Source of the DNA: Spirirestis rafaelensis WJT71-NPBG6
GTDB lineage: Bacteria > Cyanobacteriota > Cyanobacteriia > Cyanobacteriales > Nostocaceae
Reading direction: 5' to 3'
DNA length: 34,040 nucleotides
Assembly: GCA_019359015.1 (NCBI GenBank)
Contig: JAHHID010000076.1
Span: forward strand, 1-34,040
Below the pieces are notes generated by a model. It did no database searches, was not told the origin of the DNA, and was given only the letters and a program-made list of their open reading frames with translations. This document shows, piece after piece, positions 8,137-15,998 of the stretch (position 1 is the stretch's first letter; every line of letters starts with the position of its first letter). A program made the translations under genes and the position numbers.

Positions 8137-9308
8137 TTACGCTTACGGAAATTTTTACGTTTTAATGCAATACGCAACAGTAATATTGTGTAAAGCGGAA
8201 TGCACAAACTGAACAGATTGCGATTTCCCAAAGTTTCCATCATTATAGAAGACAATATTGGGCCACTAGCACAGCCAAGGCTATAAATGGTGGTAAATAA
8301 GGCTGTTCCAGCAGCTAATTCTTGTTTAGGAAGTTGCTCTCCTACTAAAGCCAAACAAAGGGGATAAAGTGGACCAATGCTAGCTCCAGCCATGAAGGAA
8401 AATAACAGAATGAATTCATATTGATTGACTAAAACAAGTCCCAGGCAAGATAACAAACCAATCAACAAATTGATTGAAAGAATTTTGACTTTTCCCGAAC
8501 GATCTGCTAGATAGGTAACGGGAAGTGTGCCGATTATGCTGCCAACTACAAAGAGGGAAAAGGTGTTTCCCATTTGTTCTAAACTGTAGTTTTGGCGTAA
8601 TAGGAATAATGGATACAGGGAAATTAAGGCAGCCTCGGCAAAACCGTAGCAAAATACTCCATGAAGCGAAAATTTCAGCTTTTTAGCAGTTTTTGTTAAG
8701 AAATGAGCAGATGGTAGAGAAATAGCAAATTTCTTGGGTAACCAATACCAAACTACAGGTAAGGCGCTGAGAATCGCTGCTCCCCCGACAATAAATGCGA
8801 GTTGAGGAGAAATTACGTAAATACGAGGACCAATTATTGGACCAATACCAAATCCAACGCCAAGGGCTAGAGAATATATTCCGCTAACACTTGTTCGGTT
8901 GCTTTCATGAGAAAAGTTATTTAGTGCTGTTTGTCCGGCAATTAAAAGACAACAAACACCAACACCCATAACTATGCGAATGATAAACCATAAGGGTAGT
9001 TGTGTTGTTAGGGGAAACAGGCTAGCGCTAAAACCAGTTAGCAACAAGCCAAATATCATGATGCGGCGAATACCGTTTCGTCGCAAACTTTTCTCTACAA
9101 ATGGAGTTACCAGGGCGATGGTCAGAAAATATATTGTAGAATTCGCGCCTATCCATACGCCGTCAATTTGCTGTTGTTCCATGAAGGTGGAAATCAGCGG
9201 ATTAAAAAATCCTAATGATACTCCTGTTAGGAAAGAGATGATGTATAACGCTATCAACTTAGTGTCAAATAGAGAAGTTGATTTTTTCGATTTAATAATT
9301 TGTTCCAT
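8133..9308 (-). CDS. MFS transporter (probable product exporter)
   Basis: This Major Facilitator Superfamily protein has about 391 aa from the ATG at 9308 (MEQIIKSKKS) and about twelve hydrophobic segments. The conserved loop after helix 2 is degenerate (FVEKSLRRNGIRR), and the loop after helix 8 carries DRSGKVK. An upstream TTG at 9359 would give a 408-aa product. I prefer the ATG because the added residues (IAYTNSLVANSSRHKT) are unlike an MFS N-terminus, although neither start has a clear ribosome site. It overlaps the downstream thioesterase by four bases and lies about 350 bp after the NRPS stop, beyond a repeat element. It probably exports the lipopeptide-like product or an intermediate from the cytoplasm; the substrate is unknown. 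Confidence 0.85.
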   Translation of the reverse strand: MEQIIKSKKSTSLFDTKLIALYIISFLTGVSLGFFNPLISTFMEQQQIDGVWIGANSTIYFLTIALVTPFVEKSLRRNGIRRIMIFGLLLTGFSASLFPLTTQLPLWFIIRIVMGVGVCCLLIAGQTALNNFSHESNRTSVSGIYSLALGVGFGIGPIIGPRIYVISPQLAFIVGGAAILSALPVVWYWLPKKFAISLPSAHFLTKTAKKLKFSLHGVFCYGFAEAALISLYPLFLLRQNYSLEQMGNTFSLFVVGSIIGTLPVTYLADRSGKVKILSINLLIGLLSCLGLVLVNQYEFILLFSFMAGASIGPLYPLCLALVGEQLPKQELAAGTALFTTIYSLGCASGPILSSIMMETLGNRNLFSLCIPLYTILLLRIALKRKNFRKRK

Positions 9309-9373
9309 TGTTTTATGCCGTGATGAGTTCGCAACTAAGCTATTAGTATAGGCAATCAAAGAAAAGCGAAATT

Positions 9374-9477
9374 ATATCATGTCCGTTTAATTAAAATTAA
9401 TCAAAATTTTCTAAGTCCTTGTAGAGATATAGCACTGCTATGTATCTACATCATATGTAATTTATCGGACATGATAT
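9374..9477. repeat. ATATCATGTCCG terminal-inverted-repeat element, copy 1
   Basis: A 12-bp perfect inverted repeat, ATATCATGTCCG (9374-9385) and CGGACATGATAT (9466-9477), bounds 104 bp with no ORF. The same ends occur at 23379-23532, and one end occurs at 15839. The structure resembles a miniature inverted-repeat element. It fills most of the 9309-9660 gap between the NRPS and the MFS gene. The rest of that gap (about 9490-9640) is purine-rich low-complexity sequence with no gene. Confidence 0.75.
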
Positions 9478-9660
9478 TAGATAATTAACCGCAGAGCCAC
9501 GGAGGAAGCAGAGGAAGAGGAAGAGAAAGATTTTAAAACTTGGTTTACCTAGTAAAGGGTAAAAAATATGAAGTAAAAAAGTTTATGTCTTTCCCTTTTC
9601 CTCTTTCCCAGTCTTGAGCCGACAATTTTGGATTGCCAGACTACTAGAATTAAAGACATT

Positions 9661-12600
9661 CTATTTGCTAGATATTTTCAAGCATTCACCTGTGATGCCA
9701 TCTGATAGAGGTGAAGTCAAAAATGAAACGACTTCAGCAACCTGTTCAACTGGAATAAATCCTTGGAATGCTTTGAAGTTGGTATCGGTCTTGACGAAGG
9801 TAGGACACACAGCATTAACTTGAATGTTTTGCTGTTTGAGTTCTTCTGCTAAAGATTTTGTAAGACCAACGATCGCATGTTTTGCAGCAGCATAGGCGCT
9901 AAACAAGGGAGAGCCTGTCAAGGAAGTATCTGAGCCTAAATTGATTATTTTTCCTTTTCCGCGTTGATTTAAGTAGGAAATAACGCTTTGGCAGCAATTA
10001 TAGGTGCCAACTATGTTTGCATCGATTATCTGCCGCCACTGTAACATGTCTAAGTTAGTCAGTTCTGTAAAATCACTAACACCTGCACTGTTTACTAGAA
10101 TATCAATGCCGCCAAACTGGCTAACTACCTTTTTCACCATCGTCTCAACTTGAGTTAAGTCGCTGATATCTCCTGTAATCGCTAAGACTTCTAAACCTAA
10201 TTTGCAAATTTGTGCGGCAGTTTCTTCGATTTCTGCAAAATTTCGCACTACGACTGCAACGTTAGCTCCTTGCTGGGCTAAATTTAAGGCAATTGCTTTA
10301 CCCATTGCTCCGTTGCCATCAGTAATAATAGCTACCTTACCATTTAAGGGTAGGTTAGTTGATCGTAACTGATGCTGGGTAAAGTTGGCTTGTTGTGGGT
10401 TGGAAACTTCTGCCAACATGTCTTGCATGAGTTCTAAGTAGCGATCGCCTAATTTGCGAACTGTTTCAGGTTGATGGAAATTTTGCGAATATTCAATTTC
10501 CAAATGGAATTTACCATCAACAATCGAAAAGAAAAACTCTAGTAGTGTTGTGCGTTTTTGATCGGGAGGGGACAGCCGACGATCCCTGTCTGACTCGATA
10601 AACTCAAATAAGTTGGAAGCGGGAAGACTGCGATTGCCGAGATAATTTGCTCTTACTGGAGTGAGTTTGCGATCTGGATAAATGCTATCGGGCAGTTGGT
10701 CGGATATCCAATCATAAGTGATGCCGTTCATCGGAAGCTCATCAAAGCATTTGACAATTTGTTTGACATTTTGCTTCCACTGTGGATTTTCACTTAACCT
10801 AATCCCAACAGGGAAATTGACAGCAAAATTACCAACACTTTCTAGAAATGTATGGTTGTTGCCGACATTCCTACCGTGGCTGCGATGGCTAAGTACGACT
10901 TTAGAATTTCCGCTCCATTCCGCCATTAATTTATACAGTGGAGCAAGCAAGATTGGATACAAATTGCATTCGTAGTACTGTTTGGCTTGGCGCAGTAGAG
11001 TATTGCTATCGTTTGTAGATAGGGTAAAGCGATCGCTTGCGGTGGAAGCTTCTAAATTTGCTCCTGTTTCACGATCTAACGGTATTTTAAAGGCAGGTTC
11101 ACCAGCAGGAAATTGTGACTTCCAATAATCAACATGACTTGCTAAAGCTCCCTGTTTTTCTTCTTCTAAAAGCAAACGGATGTAGTCTGCATAAGATTTA
11201 TAAGGTCTGTCTTTGAGGCTGTGATTTTGTTTGCCTAAAACCTGGCTGTAAATTGACCAAAATTCTTGGAAAATCACATTATTACTGAGCAAATCGCCGA
11301 TGATATGGTGTCCGACGATAGTGATGTCGTAGCAGGAGTCATGAACCTTGACAACAAATACCTTTAATAAAGGAAACTTGTCAATTCGCAGTTGTTGAGC
11401 CATTTGCTGCGTCAGTCTGTAAATTTCGCGATCGCGTTCTTCAGGTTCTAAATGGCTACCTTCATAAAATTCTGCGCTCAACTGTTTTTCTTTTTGAATC
11501 AATTGTTGCCACCATTGCCCATCTTTTTGCACAAACACGGTACGCAGGGCATAATGGCGTTCTACCAACAAGTTAAGAGTTTGGTTGAAAGCATCTTGAT
11601 CTAAAGGTTGCTGGTAACGAAAACGGGTGTAGCCACTCCACTGATAGGTGGGGGCAAAATATTCAATTAACCACCGTTGGGCGGGTCCCAAGGGCAAATA
11701 TTCATCAGAAACGCTGCGTGGCTTGTCTGGTGTAGAAGAACCCTCATTGAAAATAGCTTGAAGAGCTTTGCGATCGAGTTTGCCGTTGTGGTTTTTAGGC
11801 AGGCTGGGTAACCATTCCAGACGGTGGGGAATCATGTAATGAGGTAATCTTTGTTGCAGATATTCTTTAATATCTTTATTTGACTGATTGGCAAATTCTT
11901 GCAGGACTTGTGTGGAAATTGCAATAGCTTGACCGCCAGCTAAAAAGGCAACTAATCTTTTTTCGCCGTTACCATAATCTACAGCCAAAACTCCAGCCTC
12001 GTTAACTGCTGGGTGGCTCATAAGGACATTCTCTATTTCTCCCAACTCTACACGGAAACCGCGTATTTTAACTTGGTGGTCAATGCGACCGTGGTATTCA
12101 ATACTGCCATCTGGTGATTGCGTTGCTAAGTCTCCAGTTCGGTATAAATATTCTCCGGGAATCTCTGTAAAGGGATTGGGGCGAAATGCATTTGATGTTT
12201 TTTCTAGGTCTTTCAAATAACCTTTCGCTAGTTGTACGCCTCCAATCCATAATTCTCCCATTTCTCCCAGTGCAACTGGATGCATTTGTTCATCCAAAAT
12301 CGTCAGATAAACATTGTCAATCGCCTTGCCAATTGGAATCGAATTTTCTTGGGGACGCTGATGAATAATATGTGCGGTTACGTCTATAGATGCCTCTGTG
12401 GGACCGTAGAGATTAGCTAGTCCAACGCTCATACCATATTTATCTATCCAGCGTTGAATGAAAGGTACGGGTAAAGCCTCGCCGCTAAAAATTAACCAAC
12501 GCAAGTCAGGAAAAGTCCAAGAATCTGCTTCCAAAGCAGCAATAAATTCCCCGAATAAAGATGGAACGAAATGCAAAATATTAATTTGGGTGTCTTTCAT

Positions 12601-15381
12601 CCACTGTGCCAAACGCCAGGGATTTTTCACTGTTTCTGTTTCCACCGGGCAAACAGTAGCCCCTACCATCAAGGGCCAGAATAATTCCCATACTGATATA
12701 TCAAAACAGCAAGAAGTTTTTTGTGCAACTCGCTCTCCAGGTTGCAATTGAAAGGCTTTTTGCATCCACTGCAAACGGTTCATGTAGCCCTGATGATTTA
12801 ACATCACCCCTTTGGGTTTACCTGTAGAGCCAGAAGTGTACAGGACTGTCATTAAATCATCTGGAATATTAACGCAATTGGGTTCTAATTGGGACCAACT
12901 CGACCAAATGTTTTTGCTGACTTGTTCCCATGCTTTGCCGCCTTCCCAAAGTTCTGCTTCATCTAAGAACATCAAAGTTTGTAACGGCAACTGTTCTGTT
13001 AGACATTCTGTTAATTTGTCAGTTAACTGATGTTCTGTGACTAAAATCTTGATTTCTGCATGTTCTAGGATGTATCGAATTCGTTCTCTAGGGTAGGAAG
13101 GATCTAAAGGAACGTAAGCGCCTCCAGCTTTGAGGATACCCAAAATGCCTGCTAACATTAAAGGATTGCGCCCCATCATAATACCCACTAGAGAATTTGC
13201 CCCTACGCCCTGAGAGCGTAAATAGTTAGCAATCTGGTTGGAAACTTGGTGCAATTCTTTGTAGGTGAGTTGGGTTTCTCCATGTAATACAGCTACTGCA
13301 TTTGGCGTACGTCTGGCTTGTTCGATAATTTGCAGGTAAGGAATTTCTGGAAGCTTTTTCTCTTGAATTTTAACTTGAACTACTGGTTGATTTTGACTGA
13401 TTGAAGGCGATTGTCCTCCCTCAAGTACAGAAGCAATTTCTCGCAGACTTCGACAAGACAGTAAAGCGTGACGATTCATCTTGCCAAATCGCTGTTCTAA
13501 TCGGGTAACTATGCGGACAAGTTCTAAAGAGTCCATTCCCAAATCTGCTTCCAAATCTTTATCCAGATCAGATGAAGTGATTGGGTAGTGGCAGATTTCC
13601 TCTGCTATTTGTCTGAGTGCAATTTCGATTGAAGCATCTATTTGGGGTTTAGCGATCGCTTGTTTTGTCTGCTTGGCTGATTTAGAGTAAGAGGTTAATT
13701 CTTTGATTTGAGCAATATATTCCCTCATTAAACTTTCAATCAACGATTCACTAAAGCAGTTATCATCATAACTTGCGAAAAAGTACAAGCGATCATCAAA
13801 AATTTCTTGCAAAAGATCCAACGTACCAATCGCGTTAATTCCACCTGCACGATAATCAGTTAACTCTACTGAAGCGTACCGAGTTTTGAGATGAGTTTGT
13901 CCGGTGTAGGGGAAAAACAGATTGGATTTTAAGCTAGACCGAAACATGGAAATGCTGTGTTCTGGAAGTTTGCCATGTTCTAGCTTGATTGCATCCCGGA
14001 ACACTCTTGCCATTTGCTGGCTTTGAACGCGATCGTAACCGTTGGCTAAACCATTTTGAATTTCTTGATGAACCCGATGAACAAGAATTTCCCAATCTTC
14101 GTGAGGTTGCGGGCGAGTAAAACTCAACCCTAAATTCTGAGCAAAACTGCTAACAACATTTGAGGCGTCGATACCGGGATAAACTCTACCACTGGTAGGA
14201 ACTTGAATAATTAAAGATTGAGAAGACTGCTCTAAATTGGCAACTGCCTTTAAGAAAGCGGCTAGTAAAAGGGAATTGACTGGTAATCGCCAATCGCGGG
14301 TTTGAGCAATCAGTTTTTTTGTAATATCGCGTTCTAAAGAATATCGGATATTGTGGAATTTGGGGCGAAGATGGGTGCTAAAGTTTTTATTTTCTGGATT
14401 CCATAAATAAGAATCTTTTCCTTGACGGCTGATATAATCTGCTAGAGCTTTTTCCTCTTCATCAGCCTTCCAAGAGTTCATTTTTTCCACTAATTCTTGA
14501 TATTCTTTTACAGAAGTTGGTGGCGGTAGTTCGGGTTCTTGACCGCAGATTCGTGCGCCATAAATCTCCATAAATTCGCGCAGAATCAATTGATTCCCCA
14601 AACCGTCAGAAACTATATGTTCATTAGCAAAAAATAATTGGTATACTGAATCTTCCAAGCGAAATACAAAAAACTTATGTAAAGGAAACTCAATTAACTG
14701 CCACTCAAAATTCAGCCACCGTTGGAACTCCTCTTCCAAAAGTTTTTCTTGTTTATCTTTGCTAAAATGCCGAATATCCACAACCGGAATTTCCGGGAGT
14801 TTGGGATTCTCTAAAACAGTGAGTTGGTAATCTTTAAAGCTAGTAGCATCTGCTGAAATCGAAAAACGTACTCTTAACATCGGATGCCGTGCTATGAGTT
14901 CTTTCCAGCTTTGCTGTGCAACATTAACATCAAATGCTCCCTGCCAGCGCAAGGTGTAACACAAGCTGTTAGAATTGACTACCCAGTGACTCATCAGATG
15001 TAGATACTGACTGTGAAGAATTTCTATATCTTCTTTTTTTTCTTCTGGCTGAAAAGTTATAGCGTTTAATTCTAAAATTTGAGAATCGCAGTTTTTTATT
15101 GTTGCTATTTCCTCAAAGTCTTGCCAATCTTTAACAATGTCGATAGCATCTCTTAATATTTGAATTTGCATCAATTTTTGTACTGGGAACTGAAGACTAA
15201 AAGTATCCCTTTTTGCTTCTGGAACGAGTTGGATCATTCCATTAAAAAACTCTAACATTTTGATGGAGTCCAAGCCTAGTTCGCTCTCTAGGTACATATC
15301 TGGCTCCAATTGGTCTGGTTCATGACCGGTGATGCTTGTGACTAAAGAAAAAACTCTTTGTTCTAATGTTGTCCTTTCCAT
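9661..15381 (-). CDS. NRPS with order ACP-C-PCP-A-C-SDR (predicted serine-activating)
   Basis: This is an assembly-line protein of about 1906 aa. Domains (numbered from the ATG at 15384) are: ACP about 5-88 with Ser40 in LGLDSIK; condensation C1 about 120-565 with EHIVSDG (His256, Asp260); carrier about 583-655 with Ser619 in LGMDSLE; adenylation about 680-1210 with TSGSTGKPKG and Lys1202 in NGKLDRKA; condensation C2 about 1228-1665 with HHIIGD (1359-1364); short-chain dehydrogenase about 1680-1907 with Ser1818, Tyr1831 and Lys1835. Pocket residues read by alignment to GrsA are D-I-W-H-I-S-L-I-D, close to the serine code D-V-W-H-L-S-L-I-D. No carrier follows the A domain and there is no TE. 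The SDR nucleotide loop is TDGNGAMG instead of TGxxxGxG. AAGGGA fits ATG 15381 better than the overlapping ATG at 15384. Confidence 0.9.
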   Translation of the reverse strand: MERTTLEQRVFSLVTSITGHEPDQLEPDMYLESELGLDSIKMLEFFNGMIQLVPEAKRDTFSLQFPVQKLMQIQILRDAIDIVKDWQDFEEIATIKNCDSQILELNAITFQPEEKKEDIEILHSQYLHLMSHWVVNSNSLCYTLRWQGAFDVNVAQQSWKELIARHPMLRVRFSISADATSFKDYQLTVLENPKLPEIPVVDIRHFSKDKQEKLLEEEFQRWLNFEWQLIEFPLHKFFVFRLEDSVYQLFFANEHIVSDGLGNQLILREFMEIYGARICGQEPELPPPTSVKEYQELVEKMNSWKADEEEKALADYISRQGKDSYLWNPENKNFSTHLRPKFHNIRYSLERDITKKLIAQTRDWRLPVNSLLLAAFLKAVANLEQSSQSLIIQVPTSGRVYPGIDASNVVSSFAQNLGLSFTRPQPHEDWEILVHRVHQEIQNGLANGYDRVQSQQMARVFRDAIKLEHGKLPEHSISMFRSSLKSNLFFPYTGQTHLKTRYASVELTDYRAGGINAIGTLDLLQEIFDDRLYFFASYDDNCFSESLIESLMREYIAQIKELTSYSKSAKQTKQAIAKPQIDASIEIALRQIAEEICHYPITSSDLDKDLEADLGMDSLELVRIVTRLEQRFGKMNRHALLSCRSLREIASVLEGGQSPSISQNQPVVQVKIQEKKLPEIPYLQIIEQARRTPNAVAVLHGETQLTYKELHQVSNQIANYLRSQGVGANSLVGIMMGRNPLMLAGILGILKAGGAYVPLDPSYPRERIRYILEHAEIKILVTEHQLTDKLTECLTEQLPLQTLMFLDEAELWEGGKAWEQVSKNIWSSWSQLEPNCVNIPDDLMTVLYTSGSTGKPKGVMLNHQGYMNRLQWMQKAFQLQPGERVAQKTSCCFDISVWELFWPLMVGATVCPVETETVKNPWRLAQWMKDTQINILHFVPSLFGEFIAALEADSWTFPDLRWLIFSGEALPVPFIQRWIDKYGMSVGLANLYGPTEASIDVTAHIIHQRPQENSIPIGKAIDNVYLTILDEQMHPVALGEMGELWIGGVQLAKGYLKDLEKTSNAFRPNPFTEIPGEYLYRTGDLATQSPDGSIEYHGRIDHQVKIRGFRVELGEIENVLMSHPAVNEAGVLAVDYGNGEKRLVAFLAGGQAIAISTQVLQEFANQSNKDIKEYLQQRLPHYMIPHRLEWLPSLPKNHNGKLDRKALQAIFNEGSSTPDKPRSVSDEYLPLGPAQRWLIEYFAPTYQWSGYTRFRYQQPLDQDAFNQTLNLLVERHYALRTVFVQKDGQWWQQLIQKEKQLSAEFYEGSHLEPEERDREIYRLTQQMAQQLRIDKFPLLKVFVVKVHDSCYDITIVGHHIIGDLLSNNVIFQEFWSIYSQVLGKQNHSLKDRPYKSYADYIRLLLEEEKQGALASHVDYWKSQFPAGEPAFKIPLDRETGANLEASTASDRFTLSTNDSNTLLRQAKQYYECNLYPILLAPLYKLMAEWSGNSKVVLSHRSHGRNVGNNHTFLESVGNFAVNFPVGIRLSENPQWKQNVKQIVKCFDELPMNGITYDWISDQLPDSIYPDRKLTPVRANYLGNRSLPASNLFEFIESDRDRRLSPPDQKRTTLLEFFFSIVDGKFHLEIEYSQNFHQPETVRKLGDRYLELMQDMLAEVSNPQQANFTQHQLRSTNLPLNGKVAIITDGNGAMGKAIALNLAQQGANVAVVVRNFAEIEETAAQICKLGLEVLAITGDISDLTQVETMVKKVVSQFGGIDILVNSAGVSDFTELTNLDMLQWRQIIDANIVGTYNCCQSVISYLNQRGKGKIINLGSDTSLTGSPLFSAYAAAKHAIVGLTKSLAEELKQQNIQVNAVCPTFVKTDTNFKAFQGFIPVEQVAEVVSFLTSPLSDGITGECLKISSK

Positions 15382-15478
15382 CATGTCCCTTATACAAAAA
15401 TAGTGTCAGTACTACAAGTTCATGCAAAATGCAAATTATTCAGAATTGCAGAATTGCTCTACTCTGTGCCTGCAATAT

Positions 15479-15501
15479 CCGTGCATCTTGAAAATGCACG
15501 G
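15479..15501 (-). promoter_or_regulatory. hairpin in the NRPS leader
   Basis: A perfect 8-bp stem, CCGTGCAT (15479-15486) with ATGCACGG (15494-15501), has a 7-base loop and lies about 95 bases upstream of the NRPS start. It has no T-tract, so it is not a terminator. A regulator-binding palindrome or an mRNA structure are both possible. Confidence 0.3.
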
Positions 15502-15838
15502 TCTAATGGTTGTAGTATTTTAGAAGTTCAATTGATTCATGCGTCTTATATAGATATCAACTCTGGCTAAAGAATTTACGCAAGAATCAGTAGTTTATTG
15601 TGTAAATTTTAGATGAAGATGAAAGCGATCGCCTTATAAAACTCACTTGGGAAGAGAGATTAGGGATAAGCACTGTTTATCCCTTAAACAGAGAATATTC
15701 TTAAATGCTTGCAAATAAAGGCTTTACCCAATAATAAATGTTTCAGGTGTGTGAGAAATTAAAGTCCAAATCCTTAACAGTATTTGGGTTTCAAATTTTG
15801 TCTAAAATTTTTCTCACTAAAGTGACACCAGAGGGATA

Positions 15839-15960
15839 ATATCATATCCGTCCAATTTGCCATAGTAAAAACACCCCGCCGCCAACCCCTCTACTACGGG
15901 GTGGAGGGTTTGGCGGTGGGGTTCCTCCGAGGGATTATTGATAATTAATTGAGCGGATTT
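15839..15960. repeat. ATATCAT-CCG element, copy 2 (one end decayed)
   Basis: ATATCATATCCG at 15839-15850 differs by one base from the left end of the elements at 9374 and 23379. The expected right end is reduced to CGGAT at 15954-15958. The interior holds the 19-bp inverted repeat described separately. This is the third spacer of the cluster to carry this family. Confidence 0.45.
15867..15922 (-). terminator. strong hairpin with T-tract after the PKS gene
   Basis: Arms 15873-15891 and 15904-15922 are 19 bases each and pair at 17 positions, with GC-rich CCCCGCC/GGCGGTGGGG-like ends and a 12-base loop. On the minus strand the stem is followed by GTTTTTA (about 15866-15872). It lies 77 bases past the PKS stop, as expected for an intrinsic terminator or attenuator. 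The arms resemble a dispersed cyanobacterial repeat, so termination may be incidental. Confidence 0.5.
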
Positions 15961-15998
15961 AAGGCATTATCGTCGGTCTGGTATGCAGCAACACTTGC

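Larger units (their letters stand above)
15385..15998. other. spacer between PKS and NRPS genes
   Basis: There is no gene in these 614 bases. Reading in the direction of transcription, it holds a terminator-like hairpin right after the PKS stop, a decayed ATATCAT-CCG element (15839 to about 15960), a 7-bp stem at 15673-15691 (CTGTTTA/TAAACAG) and an 8-bp stem at 15479-15501 in the NRPS leader. A long leader and a terminator before it suggest the NRPS has its own promoter or that attenuation balances the two transcripts. This is inferred, and no promoter is clearly recognisable. Confidence 0.55.

Noticed and set aside
8416-8652. 78-aa minus-strand ORF inside the MFS gene as a second nested gene
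   Set aside because: Unlike the relaxase case it lies in a well-constrained membrane protein, is short, and lacks a ribosome site or domain-like composition.
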